A stretch of DNA of 64,000 nt from Tubulanus polymorphus (taxonomy: Eukaryota > Nemertea > Palaeonemertea > Tubulaniformes > Tubulanidae). The position numbers and the translations under genes are program-made. This document shows positions 9,801 through 35,900 of the stretch, piece by piece. Position 1 is the first letter of the stretch, and each line of letters starts with the position of its first letter. A model generated the notes under the pieces. It made no database searches. It saw only the letters and a program-made list of their open reading frames with translations, and was not told the DNA's origin. The stretch spans positions 31,186,650 to 31,250,649 of the forward strand of contig NC_134026.1 in the NCBI RefSeq assembly GCF_964204645.1, in the 5' to 3' direction.

Positions 9801-12425
9801 TTTCTGAATTTCGATCCCGTTTAAATTTCCATTCTCAGAATCAAGAGTTTCCAAATAGAACATCGTTAACCCTTTAGATCCCTAAAACAGAAACACGTAT
9901 ATCATCTTGAGTTTCAGATTTTGAAAATATCGAATTCGAGGAGATGAAAAAGGAAGACTAACTTGAATCGGTTGTCCTTGATCGTTTAAAATTCGCGCCA
10001 AGGTAAAGGTCATGTCCGAGTCAGTCGCAGACGTGAACCATTTGAACCCGTACAATCTATAAATTCCATCTCCCGCGGCAACAGCAACAGTTTCAGTTCC
10101 GTTTCCTGTTACGAATATTGAATTCATCGTATCATATGATCGATTGATCCCCTAAGCTCCTCCCATTTGTCACTCACCGACATCTGATCCGCCTTTACGC
10201 TCTGTCATCCATTGTCCAGATGTCCAAAATTCCTGCTTATCACGACTGGTCAATCGTTTATAAGCGCTTTCTAATCGACCGTTATTTTTAACATCCTTAG
10301 AAAAAAATAAAATACCAGCGAAAATAAGAATCTTCAGTCAGTGAAACCTAGATCGATGAATGAAAGTATATATAATATTTACACATACACAAAGATCGAA
10401 ACACAACAAAGCAATTTATACTATTTACCAGAGGGATCTCATCTAATCCAATTGGAATGAGGATTTTGCCAATAGAGGAGTTGGAATCTTTAGGATTCAA
10501 AGTTTCATATTTTAAAATTGAGATAGATTGATTACCTGAAGGATCTTAGAAGCGCCATCTGTCATCGCTAATGGACAACTGAATAAACCGGACGATGGTG
10601 AAAACAGATAGAGTTTAACGGCTTGATAAACACGGCTAAAATATACAAACACAATACATTCAATCATACAGTTGACTAGTCAATAACCTAACTGTGGTTT
10701 AGTTTCACGATCGGATATTTTCACAAACCACATGTTATAAGCCCATCCGATTATAAAAATCTTACCACCAACTATTAGGTAAATAACTAACAGTTGTCAA
10801 GCCCAAACACTGCTCTTCAATCATACAGTTTTTATCGTTGAGCCCAAACATTGCTCTATCAGGTAACATGGACAAAAACAAAGACACTTGCTTTACGATT
10901 GTTCAGACTTCATCGAACAGGGACTCACTTTTCCACTGGTCTCTATAACAATTACTGGTAGTGAACAAACCGCGGCCATCTTGGATTCTAATCAGATCAC
11001 ACATCAACATTTCAGAAATTCCAGTTGCAAACTACTTCTACAAGTGCAATTTGGTCAAAATCCAATATGGCCGCTATAAAGAGAATTAGAAGTATATGTG
11101 TCACCTGTATTGGGCGTACTGTCTGTGATAAGCTATATTTATCAAACCCTCCTCAGCAGATATTGATTTCATCGACTTCCACGCGTCACATGTTATAATC
11201 TGATCGATACGTCTGCCCCACGCGTCGTACTGTTTTAAATACGGCTCATTCTTCTCACATTGTAAATGTAAATCGTAGATATCCGTAGCAACGCGATTTC
11301 CAAACCGTTTTAAATCGGGAAATATTGAATGTTGAACCTGCAACAATAGACGAACACTTAATCAAACACAGGACGTGTCAGTAGGAAAGGATGGGACCAC
11401 GAGATTTAATAGGGCTTTGTAAATAATAAAATAATTATCAAACGCATTCTATAGAAACAGGTGAAGACTTGCGCGAGTCAGAACAAAGTGTTCACACTGG
11501 TCTGTTAACTGTGAGGGAGAGAGAGGGAGAGAGGGAACTGTGAGGGAGAGAGATGGAGGAGAGAGGGAACTGTGAGGGAGAGAGATGGAGGAGAGAGGGA
11601 ACTGTGAGTGAGAGAGGGAACTGTGAGGGAGAGAGATGGAGGAGAGAGGGAACTGTGAGGGAGAGAGATGGAGGAGAGAGGGAACTGTGAGGGAGAGAGA
11701 TGGAGGAGAGAGGGAAATGTGAGGGAGAGAGATGGAGAGAGGGAACTGTCAGGGAGAGAGAGAGGGAACTGTCAGGGAGAGAGGGAACTGTCAGGGAGAG
11801 AGATGGAGGAGAGAGGGAAATGTGAGGGAGAGAGATGGAGAGAGGGAACTGTCAGGGAGAGAGGGAACTGTCAGGGAGAGAGGGAACTGTCAGGGAGAGA
11901 GATGGAGGAGAGAAGGAAATGTGATGGAGAGAGATGGAGAGAGGGAACTGTCAGGGGGAGACTAGAGAAGGAGACTGGGAGATGGAGAGAGGCCAGGGAG
12001 GAGTGCGGAAGCATTTTTAAGAATATGTAGATAGAACATGTTTGAATTCTAACCTCTATTGGTAAAACACGTTGTAGATATCTAACTAACAGATAATCAG
12101 TAGTGAACTGATTTGACAACGTCGGCTCCGGCTGCAAAAAATCTCCTGTTTTGGTTTTAGCAAATTTTGTTTTAGAACTCAGATTTTCTGATTGACTTGA
12201 ACGGATCGAGTCCCGTGAGAACCTCCTCAATGAGTAGCTCAATGAGTACCCTTGTGAGGGTTTTATCAGTCTTTTCAAATCGTATCCCCTGAATCTAGAA
12301 AATAAATACATGTTATTCGACTTTGATTTGAGCGCAATAAAATTTAATTTATTTCCGGGTCCATTCGATATTGAAGTCGCGCGATCGAGTCGTAACCTTA
12401 AAAGTCTGGATCCGCGTTTTACCAA
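6830..12425 (-). CDS. AidB/ACDH-11-type acyl-CoA dehydrogenase
   Basis: The product is a FAD-dependent acyl-CoA dehydrogenase-fold protein of the AidB subgroup, to which C. elegans ACDH-11 belongs. Thirteen exons join in frame to 663 codons: 12425-12054, 11337-11105, 10635-10536, 10295-10178, 10105-9963, 9881-9729, 9263-9169, 8520-8421, 8198-8058, 7967-7875, 7544-7280, 7174-7108, 6941-6830. Diagnostic motifs are [17 protein letters not shown] (exon 4), [16 protein letters not shown] (exon 5), [14 protein letters not shown] (exon 8), [19 protein letters not shown] (exon 10) and [16 protein letters not shown] (exon 11, FAD-binding region with the usual acyl-CoA dehydrogenase Glu). Exon 1 is Arg/Ser-rich and may be a mitochondrial presequence. 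The start is uncertain: an alternative Met lies near 12318, and TTTATTTTCTAG at about 12300 could be an acceptor. The substrate cannot be read from sequence. The gene is divergent from SUPT6H. Confidence 0.9.
7641..7867. mobile_element. Long palindromic MITE, family A (full copy)
   Basis: Two arms of about 110 bp are near reverse complements, with a centre near 7751. The outer ends read TAGTTAGTTACCTAATCGTT and, on the other arm, TTATTTAACTAACTG. Both arms share the phrases ATCGGATATTTTCACA and CAGTAACCTGTCTGTGG. There is no open frame. It lies in the intron between exons 10 and 11 of the dehydrogenase gene and stops about 8 bp before the donor at 7875. Confidence 0.75.
8262..8385. mobile_element. 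Palindromic MITE-like element, family D
   Basis: This element of about 124 bp has inverted ends: GGGCCCAGTTGTGCAAAAAA at the left, and TTTTTCGTGAAACTGGACCC at the right. The arms continue as AGTTTAA and TTAAACT. It sits in the intron between exons 8 and 9 of the dehydrogenase gene. Related copies occur at 30865-31040 and, more degenerate, at 26372-26490. Confidence 0.6.
8864..9157. repeat. GA-rich minisatellite beside a splice donor
   Basis: About 290 bp consist almost only of G and A on the plus strand, in 'gagagagaggagagagacca' and 'ggagagagagcagtgagag' phrases. In the minus-strand gene this is a CT-rich run starting about 12 nt into the intron after the donor at 9169. Open frames on both strands here are low-complexity artefacts. 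Confidence 0.9.
10672..10796. mobile_element. Family A MITE, single-arm copy
   Basis: Here is one arm of the palindrome seen at 7641-7867. It runs from a degenerate CAGTAACCTGTCTGTGG end (here 'caataacctaactgtgg') through ATCGGATATTTTCACAAACC to 'accaccaactattaggtaa'. It sits in the intron between exons 2 and 3 of the dehydrogenase gene. Confidence 0.65.
11510..11990. repeat. GA-rich minisatellite in intron 1 of the AidB-like gene
   Basis: Units of about 30 bp combine 'gagagggaactgtgagggag' and 'agagatggag'. The later copies switch from 'ctgtgag' to 'ctgtcag'. The array lies about 65 nt inside the first intron from the donor at 12054. Plus-strand open frames of up to 120 codons are products of the repeat. 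Confidence 0.9.
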
Positions 12426-12741
12426 TTCAATTCAATAAATCATCCTGAACCTCGATTTAATCTTAACCACTTGTCCCATTTTTCTAAGTCCAATAAAGAA
12501 AGTGACTTTTTGTCGACGGAATAAACGTTCATTGCTGCAATACACAATATTTCATTGTAATTTATTTACTAATTATTGAATTCTGTTAATTACATCAAAA
12601 ATAATCAATAATATTGATTATTTATAGATCTATGAAGAGCTGCGTGTTTAAAATATAACGATCAATTCAATTCAAATCAAATGTTTTCAGAGCAAGTAAG
12701 TAAAAATATGTTTGGTTGTATTTTCGAAGGACGGCAGAAAA
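12426..12741. promoter_or_regulatory. Divergent promoter between AidB-like gene and SUPT6H
   Basis: Only 316 bp separate the proposed start of the minus-strand dehydrogenase from the SUPT6H start codon at 12742. Both 5' UTRs and both core promoters should therefore lie here. The sequence is AT-rich with no obvious TATA box position. Assignment rests on gene layout alone. Confidence 0.5.
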
Positions 12742-26023
<13,282 letters not shown>

Positions 26024-26318
26024 TCGTATTTTTCGTGTAAATGTTTCTTATTTCTTTTATAAATGAATAGATTTTGATGGATGAATTATGTGTAATTAGA
26101 ACCCAATGAGGGAGAGATCTGCATTTACTTTAAATCCTTCCTTGCTTTGTAGTAATTTGCTCCTTGTTCTGTCAGTAATCCCGTAGACCGCCATCTGGTG
26201 GACTAATTCATTCTACTCATAGATGGCGCCGCTATAGTTTCATCTATTTATATTGATATTAAATATTATATTTATGGCTTTTGTGTCTTGTACATGAATA
26301 TGCTAGAAGTATTCAGAA

Positions 26319-26324
26319 AATAAA
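26319..26324 (+). terminator. SUPT6H: SUPT6H polyadenylation signal
   Basis: AATAAA lies 296 bp downstream of the SUPT6H stop codon. The convergent tectonic-2 gene has its own candidate AATAAA copies on the minus strand at 26569-26574 and 26588-26593. The two transcripts thus end within about 250 bp of each other. Confidence 0.7.
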
Positions 26325-26371
26325 GTCGCAAGTCAGAAGAATTTTCTTATGTTGTTCTTTTAGCCTCGGGA

Positions 26372-26490
26372 CACTAGAGTATAGAGTCTAGTTTCATGAA
26401 ATATTCATTTCGTTGCTTTGGTTACTTCAATATAAGTACAACAATACCATTCTGAGGTTAAATTATTTCACGCGAAACTGAACTCAAGAG
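26372..26490. mobile_element. Degenerate family D palindrome between convergent 3' ends
   Basis: 'agtctagtttcatgaaatat' at the left and 'atttcacgcgaaactgaact' at the right form diverged inverted ends around 'tggttacttcaatataagta'. The core resembles the family D elements at 8262 and 30865. The rest of 26500-26920 is 3' flank or UTR with nothing else recognised. Confidence 0.4.
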
Positions 26491-26568
26491 GATAAGTTGT
26501 CACCAGCACCGTACTCCTCACCAGCATCAAATTCAAAGAATGATAATAATAGATTGATAGCTGAAGAG

Positions 26569-26593
26569 TTTATTTTACTAAAATACATTTATT
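26569..26593 (-). terminator. TCTN2: Tectonic-2 polyadenylation signals
   Basis: Two TTTATT copies (26569-26574 and 26588-26593) read AATAAA on the minus strand, about 330-350 bp beyond the tectonic-2 stop codon at 26921. Confidence 0.55.
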
Positions 26594-26920
26594 ATGAAAA
26601 TATATCTACAAATCTATTGATACAATAAAATATCATACCTATACTGGTACATAGTTTATAGGACGGGTTGAGCTCTGACTGACTGACTGACTGACACTAT
26701 ATTCTCCTTTTCTACTCAAAGAGTATTTCTTTACAGATCAGATTTATCCTGACCCATTGAATTATAAGATATTCTTATAAGGTTTCTTATCAAGAGGTTC
26801 CTTGTGCCACTCTTAACTAGCGACAACAACTAGACACCCGCAATTCAAATTTCGATGTTTCCTTGTCGAGGATGTTGTCTGATCTGTAAGAACTCTGTTT
26901 ACAGTAAACTACTAACAAAA

Positions 26921-29900
26921 CTATGGTTCGAGATGTTTCCAGGGGAAACAAACAAATATATAAAACCAGATAAATAAAAATGTTAATAATAAACCCATGG
27001 CGAGGGTGTATTCTCGTGAGTCGCCCTGAAACTCGGGGAGTAGCGGGAACAGTACATGTTCATCACAAACATCCCACCAGCAAATACCAGCTCTACGCAT
27101 TACTGTATGATTCCTGTAAAACAAATACAAGTAGGTATCAGTAATCTGCAGCTTATCAGAAAAACAGCATCTGATTATCTTTGTGTCTGGTCTGGGGTAT
27201 TGGTAGTCGTTGTTATGGGTTCCTCAGTAACGGCTGTTTCGGGAACAGTGGCTAGGTACTAGACTAGGGTGAGGGATACAGGCAGCAGATTGTCTGAGGG
27301 CTGTCTGAATACCAGACGTTGTTACAGTGGCTAGTAACTAGACTAGCCTGAGGAGGTGCAGGCCACAGGCAGCAGATTGTCTGAGGATAGTTAGTTACCT
27401 AATCGTTGGTGGTAAGCTTTTTATAATCGGATGGGCTTATACCAAGAAGTGGTTTGTGAAAATATCCGATCATGAAACTAAACCACAGACAGGTTACTGA
27501 CTAGTCTGAGGGGTAGTATGAATAGCGGACATTGTTACAGTCTCCTACAGTGCAGGATACAGTGAGCAGATTGTCTGTATGAATAGCAGATGTTATTACG
27601 GTCCCTTAGTCCAGGGGTGCAGGCCACAGACAGACGATGAATTAATACTCACTGTGTCGGAGGGTAAGGAATCAATCCATTCACTTTAATAAATTGGACC
27701 GTTGATGTCAATTGAAACGGTTCAATTTGTTGACTGTTTGGTAAACATCGTTTAGACTCTGTTCCACTACAACTCAAATCTATCGATGATATTGTGTAAC
27801 TGAAAATAGAAACCAATGTGAAACATGATTAATTAAAACAACAAAATACTAAACCACAGACAGGTTACTGACTATCAGCTCCACAATCTCTCAGCCACTC
27901 TAGCCCTCAGCTTTACAAACTTAGTATAATCATTATAAGGGATCAAGTGTCTTCACTATCATATCCTCTATTGATCTTCATGTTTACAAATATTTCACTA
28001 GCCATGGGTATATGTGAAAAGCCTTCTGTGATTGGCTGTTGATGTCAATTACTAAACTGATTGATATCTAGGGTCACCACCAGATGGAGCTAATCCTAAC
28101 CCTAGTGGCTGACTAGACAGGTGGTCATGTGACTGGTCACCTGTCACTCACAGCTAGGGTTAGGGTTACTGGAATTCCCACCAGATGGAGTTAACCCTAA
28201 CCCTAGCTTCTGATTGGCTGACTAGACATGTCACAGGTGGTCATGTGTACATGTCACATGTAGGTGAGTGATATGATTGGTTTAGGTTGAGGTGTGACAT
28301 TTGTTCACATGTTTGCAATAAAAACAATTTATCAGAAACATAGGAAAATTACAAATAGTACATCAGGTCCAATACTCTGAATAATGAGTGAGATATTTAT
28401 CACTAGCTATGGCTATTCACTAGATCATATTGTCTGAAGTACATTTGGTTCGTAGGACTGATAGTGAAATCCCAACCCCTCCGTGATATTGACTCCCATC
28501 AGCTCAAAACATCTCTGTTCAAGCTCCCTCGATAGTAATTCTATTATTTTCAAAGCCCTACACACACAAGCCCTACACTAATCAAGGATTGTTGATCCCC
28601 TTATCGACATCATCTCTTCAATATAACTTACTTGATATAAGCGCCCATAATTCTGTAAATAGATTTTCCTTTAATTTCTCCAGTTTGACTGTATATCACT
28701 TGCAGGTTTATTCCCGTGGTTATATTTTCACATTGACCCTTTATCACGTCGTAAGGCTCGTAAAAAGCGCGCTGTCCCGGATCTACAGTGGTGCTAATAG
28801 GTGGCGCAGTAGTAGCGTTAGTAGAAGCAGACGTAGGTCGAATGTAATTGATAATGTTTTCCCTGAAAAATAAAACACATAACAGATTTGTAAAGTATTT
28901 GGTGAATTGTTAACTAATTTCATGTATTTTATGTACAAAGCAAGAAGTGAACAATTCTCTCTTCCTCCTCTCTCTCCCCTTCACCCTCCTCCTCCCCTCA
29001 CCCTCCCCTTCATCCTCTCCACCTCCTCATGCATGAGTATCAGTGACCCCTTACCTTATAATTGGAATCCAGGCGTCCGTTTTAGTTAAATCGGGATTTC
29101 CGATCGGTGCTATAAAATCAGCGGGCATCGCAGCGTTTAAATTAGCCAGAATCAGCTCCCTAAAACAAAACCACGTATTGAGTTTTGAAAACAATTATCG
29201 CGGAAAATATAGAATTCTCAAATATCTTACTTTAAATATTGGCAGTCGTTAAAATCTGAGAGTTTCAGATTGATAAAACACGCGCTGGAGACATCGATAG
29301 CGAACGGAACCTCGGTGAGACGAGAGTTTGAACATAATCCGTCTGCTGTCGGGAGGAATATATTCACTGATCGTGAAGCGTCGATACGTGTTAAACTGTT
29401 CTGATTGTTGTAAACTCCGACACCAGCAATCAGCGGTTTATCAATATCATAACCTACAAAATATCATCAGAGTAAACAAAACAGTTTTAAATTCAACAGT
29501 GGATTGAACACATGGGTAATTGTTTTTCAGGGGTACTGGGTACTTCAGAACTTCCATAAGACCCTCATGATTTGATGAGTACCCTATAAAGTATTTATCA
29601 CTTTATGTCAGGAAGGCAACGTTGTGGAAGAAAGTAATCTGTGAAGGGATCTCGTTTTTCTGCAAAACTAAGGCACAATTTGGTTAAAAGATTGTGGACA
29701 TTTTTTTCCTATCAGACAAACTGCCAGAATCAACAATTTCTATTGAAATATCTGGTAAAACAGACAGATTTAGGACTGTTTATAAAATAATAACCTGAAT
29801 TTCCTGAAAACGGTTGATACAGATTCGCTGAAACCTGAGTTTTACCGCGAGGTTTAAATTCTGTTTTATATTTCTGATTCAGTATCGTCGAAAACGTAAT

Positions 29901-32900
29901 TGTATTCGTGCTCGTCGTTGTCTTGGTAACGTTCAGTTCTGTTGTGTTGCCCGATATTGTTTTGTTTTCTAGAACGGTAAAAACGGTTTGTATTGTCTCA
30001 TTAATAGTTGTTTCCACGGGAACGTCAGCTAACACGTAACGCGCAGTGAGTTTAGTAAGAGTCGAACCGGACCACTGAAATTGATAATTGACATCGATCA
30101 CAGAGTTCCTGCAGACGTTATTGATTGAATCCCAGACGGGTTCCGGGGGCTCCGTTAATCCATCATCAAAACTACATCTAGCGGGAAGAGTATTCGGCAC
30201 CGGTCTCGATAGCTGCTCCACACCACCTTGACACACAAATTTCTGCCCTCGGAACGAACACCCGGTCACATTATTTAAACCTTTAAATAGTGAATGTTTT
30301 AAAGGTTGTTTGGCGGAGGAGGCGCCCGTGTTGATGATATACGAGTTTAAATCAGTCGCGCAGTAGTAACTGGCGTCGACAGTAAGCGGCGTTAATCCGT
30401 TATACGTAGTAGAGATTCTAACCGGTGTCGAGCAGGGGCGTTTATTCGTACCCATCGCGTACATCCTCGCGTTTAAACGAGATCCCCGATTCTCGCAGAG
30501 AAGTTTCGAGATCTCCGTTTGACAATTCGATGATTTATCGATCAAATAACGAACGGGCGATTCGGTTAAACATTCCCTTGATAGGTAGCGCTGCGGTAGA
30601 GATAGTGAACCGCGATATTTTACGATTCCGTCGGAATAAATCACAGTTGTTAATTCAGAACCGTATTTAAAATCGACACCAGAAACCGGTGGTTCTTTGA
30701 TAAACGATGATTCACTGAAAATAGAATAAATGAAGAAGTAATAAATTGAAATCAAAAAGTTGATTGATTTTACGTGGAATTTTTCATTTATACGCCCTCC
30801 GACCCTCAAGGAACCAGTTCCACAGTTCTGAGATAAATTAGAGTATAGGCATCAAAAATGATTTGGGGCCAGTTGCTAAAAAGTTGGTTAAAGTTAAAGT
30901 AACCAGGGTTCAGTTTGACAAAAAAGTTTAACTGAAATTATTGGTGTTATTGCTAGTGGTTACTTCATGTTTTCAATGAAGTAAAACCAATTCAAACTTA
31001 ACCGATTTAGGCTTTAACTTTTTCATGAAATTGACTCCTAGGCTCGGTTCCGCTGTTGCGAGTTTGAGTTAACTCCTCAGAGTTACAATCAGTTTATTTT
31101 CAATGTTTTACGGTAACTCTGGAGTCAAATTTAACTCAGAACTGTGTAACTGGAACTCAATGTTGTATTTAGCAGGTAGTAATAGTATAAAGCACATACC
31201 GCCAGTTCGATTCATTGATTGATGTTAGTTTCGTCGTAATATCTGCTTGTGTTGATATTTTATTCTGCGGTAGATGATAATATCCCAACCAAGCGTTAGT
31301 CTCTCTCCAGACGCACATGAATCTATCGTATTGTTCTGCGTCGTAACGATCGTTCGCTTCACATTTATGATCGGGAATCGAATCCTGTTTAGTGCCTCCG
31401 TAAATTCCGGTAAAACAGTGAAACGTTGAATTATCGTCACCAGTACAACTCTATATCAAATATACAAATTACACAAACACCTCTTATCACAAAAGCTTCT
31501 TCCTTAGAACCTAATTTTCTAGTTCAGTACCGGTAAGTAAAGAGAACCTCTCTAAAGTGAACAGAGAACAATTTTTTCTGGTGCCAAATGAACCTTGACC
31601 CGTCTATAGAAAACAGCGTCCATGTACCAGTTAGTCTGGAGAGTCAAAATGTCTTTACTTTAATAGCGGTGATTATCATTGTAAACTATTCATGGCTGAT
31701 TTACTGTGTAATTCTGGATAATTCTATTGAATAGCGATGTATGTATTTTACTTAATGAGGAATCTTCAGATCATTGACTTGAGTGACTACGGGGTGATCC
31801 CCTCTCTCCCTCCCCTCCCCCTCCCCTTCACCCTCCTCCCTTTCAACCTCCCCCCTCCTCCCCTTCGCACAACACTTACTCGGTCACAACAACAATTATT
31901 ATCACATTGATTCACTGTTAAATCACAAGTACACGGTGATACTTCAACAAACGCGGGATTCTGTAAGACTGTTTCCTTCACTGTTACACCAGATTCTATA
32001 AAAAACATAGATATAAACCTTGTCGCACTTACAGAGACTCAGTTACATAGTTGTGAGTTAACTAAGAGTTAGAATCTCGGTCAAATATCTACTTGCAACT
32101 ACGTAACTGAATCCTGGCTTCAGTTGCACAGATGAGAGTTAAATTAGTTCATTTTCGATGTTTTAACTCTAAGTTAAATCTTAACTCATAACTGTGGAAC
32201 TGGATTCAGTTCCACAGTTGTGAGTTGTCACTCTTAAATGATTTTCGATGAATTAACTCTGAGTGGAATCACATCATACATCATATGTTTTAATACTGAC
32301 CTGGCGAAGCCGTGAAATTAATCGGTTTCTCTGGATACAGATTCGCCGCTATGATCATCGTTGCCGTGACGTTCTGATATTTAGGATTTTGATTGTTGTC
32401 GGACGGCGAACAGCAGACGACTGTTAATAATTCACTAACGCGAGCTGACGGAGCTCGTTGAGATCTCGATATCGATATCAGTTTATAACTCTCACCATCC
32501 TACCATTAAATATCAAATGAATACTTTTAGGGAGCATCTCAAAATATGAATCTTTTATAAGATAATCTATGAAATGGTCCCTAATGATGGCTATTTCTGA
32601 AGATGGAGGGATGTACGTGTTGAATACTCACAGCAGCGATGAATGTCATCGAACTCGGGGTTAAAGACCACGATGAATTGGAAGCCGTTGTTGTAGATTG
32701 AGTTGTTAAAACTGGACCAGCTGAAAATATAAAACATTCAACTGATTTAATCCATGAATTCATTCATCCAGACGATCAGCACCTCCTGATCCCAACAAGA
32801 CAAACATTCAGCCTCCATCGCCTCCAGACGATCAGCACCTCCTGATCCCAACAAGACAAACATCCAGCCTGCTCCAAGTTCATACAGTAAAAGAGTTTGT

Positions 32901-35900
32901 TGGGTCCAATAGAAAAAATTATAACGTTATCACGAATTAAGCGTTAATAAGAATGTTATTCTAATTAACAGGATCAATCTCTATTCTAAGATCGAAGGTA
33001 TTTTCATTTTAGCTGGATTAGGCAAATTTGTTTTCTGAAAAATGTTAGGGTTGAGCATGAATTGTGGCATTGACCGTGTTATAACAGATGTAGAGCTATT
33101 CATTATGATAAACAGCGCCACCTATTATCAACGGTTTGTCTTATTGGCCGAAGATGGCGGCCCATACACACTTACAAGTAGTTGGAGCACCAGTTGTTGG
33201 AGCACCAGAAGTCGGAGCGCCGGTAGTTGAAGAGGCTGTATTCGATGGAGTAGTTGATGACGATACACTCGGAGTAGGAGCCGTAGAAGTATTATTCAGT
33301 CCGGGTGTAATACTAGTTTGCGTGTAACAGAATCGAGCCGCGTTCTGCGAAACGAATCGAGCATGAATCGTATCGGAGACAGGAATCAACGAACATTCGA
33401 AATTCACGTCCAAACCCGATATAGATAAACTACTATCCAACACTAGCGACACCTATATGTGAAATTAGAGAATACGTCATATGAATTTAAAACTATTATT
33501 TTAGAAAATTTGTGGGATAAACATTAATAATCGAGGGTTGCAAGTAAAACTGTTATAAAATCGATGAATTAATCAAAATGTCTTTCGAAAAGAGTTCAGT
33601 CTTCCGAGATATGTTTAATAGGAGCGAGATAATACAATCAATAAATCAACTTACTTGAAATTGATTTGAAGTAATAATGGCAGTTTCAGGTAGGAATTGA
33701 GCTGCGCCAGTTCGCTGGACGAACTTCTTTCTTACGCCTAGAAACAAATACAGTTGTTATTAATAGTTTCATTGAGGGGAAGGGGGCGCAGGAATAAGGG
33801 TCGATTCAGTCGATACTTACCAATTGAATTCGAATTCAAAAACTGATTACCGGTATCCGATTGACCTTGACATTGTACGAACACTTCACTTCCTCGCGTG
33901 ACGATCGAATAAGGAACCTGTCGACAACAATACAGAAACCGTTATAACGGTTTATAATTCAAATTATACGAACTAACGAGTACTTACCACGGATTTACTG
34001 TTGCCGATAGCGACTTTAACAGACGGTATATTCAAAACCAAACCATCTTAAATAATGAGGAATATAATGAGGATTAATGAGGATTAGTGAGGTGAGTTCG
34101 ATATGGTTGGAGGGTGTGATCTATACTAACCCGTTACTCCAGTCGCAGTTTGAGAACAAGTTATCGTTACATTAGCTCCAGAAACTGGTTCACTGTAATG
34201 ATAATGATAAACAGGAATTGTCACCGACACGGTCTGGAGTGAGTAGAATAATGATGCAAGATGAATGTACGAATTTTACCTGAGTTCAATATTGAACTGT
34301 GAACTAGTGACGCTGTTCATGTTGGGTACAGATACAAAATCAGTGTAACACAATTCAACAGTCGGGGCTTTAGTAACCGTCAATAACCTATAAAATACAT
34401 GAAAATCAGCTACATTTATGATCAGTTCTTTGGGAAAATCTCATATCAATATCAGATTGATATTTGAACTCACCGAGGTTGACTGATTATCGATATCGGA
34501 TTGAGATAAAGCGATGATATTTGAACTCACCGAGGTTGACTGATTATCGATATCGGATTGAGATAAAGCGATGATATTTAAACTCACCGAGGTTGACTGA
34601 TTATCGATATCGGATTGAGATAAAGCGATGATATTTGAACTCACCGAGGTTGACTGATTATCGATATCGGATTGAGATAAAGCGATGATATTTGAACTCA
34701 CCGAGGTTGACTGATTATCGATATCGGATTGAGATAAAGCGATGATATTTAAACTCACCGAGGTTGACTGATTATCGATATCGGATTGAGATAAAGCGAT
34801 GATATTTGAACTCACCGAGGTTGACTGATTATCGATATCGGATTGAGATAAAGCGATGATATTTGAACTCACCGAGGTTGACTGATTATCGATATCGGAT
34901 TGAGATAAAGCAATGATATTTGAACTCACCTAGGTTGACTGATTGATGTTGTTCTAGTAAACTGCGGAAATGTAGTTTGAGTTCCATTGATAATTGTTGG
35001 TGTAAAACCCAGTGTAATTCCATAACAACGGATATTTACAGCTCTACCAGATTTCTGAATACTAACAATATATAAACACAAATTCATAAGATATTCCAAT
35101 AAGACAATAATCAAAATCCTTGGTCAAAATTCCGCCACATTCACATGTGGATCCATTTCCTGGAACTGGATTGCTGAGAACAGATTATTACATTAAAACC
35201 TATCAATTATACAAATTTAAAAGATTGAAAGCAAAATTCAAGAATTTGATATCAAAAATTGTAAGATAAGAGAAAACTGGTCTCTAGAGAAAGTCTGGAA
35301 AACATTCAGTTTTTTAATTCTGATTAGAATTTTTAATTTTGTTGATAAGAAAATGGATGGATACCTGAAGGTGACTGAAGCAGAGATGGAGACAGCAGGT
35401 GTTACCGTTACTGGATTAAATATAACACTGGTAAAACCGACGCTTGCCGCAGGTGGTGTCTGTTCACACGTAATCGATACCTATAAATAACAACCAATCA
35501 AAATATCTGTTGTGTACGAGGAGGCAGGCACTGGCAAGCATATACTTACACTATTACTACTGATTGTAGATGGCGCTCCGTTAGTTGTAAGATAAACAGG
35601 AATCGAACCTGAACCAGAATTTTCATTGAATATAAACCCAGCGGCCGGGACTGTGGGGGTCGTAGAGTTAATAATCACTAAACCATTACTGATTCCTGTA
35701 AATAATTAACACCGAGCATCTTCATTAAATAACAGCAATTTCTTCAATTATTTTGCTTCAATTAGTTCAGTTTCATTTCAGAGATAGAGTTAGTTTTAAC
35801 TTTTTTATATAAGATGAACAAAGTGACTAAAATGTTCGAAGATAGAAACGAGAACTGGAAAACAGTTTATTGAATACCTGGACCTGAATTTTGAAAACCC

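Noticed and set aside
28065-28260. Interstitial telomere
   Set aside because: Only two consecutive CCCTAA-type hexamers occur at any point, in the context of a larger duplicated intronic segment.
34441-34929. A 162-codon repeat protein (unit SDIDNQSTSVSSNIIALSQ)
   Set aside because: It is intronic sequence of tectonic-2. The frame differs from that of the exon, and each unit carries a donor copy.
35105-35175. An extra tectonic-2 exon encoding a Cys phrase (STCECGGILTKDF)
   Set aside because: A good acceptor precedes it, but no donor restores the frame to the next exon. Skipping it joins exon 3 to exon 4 perfectly in phase.
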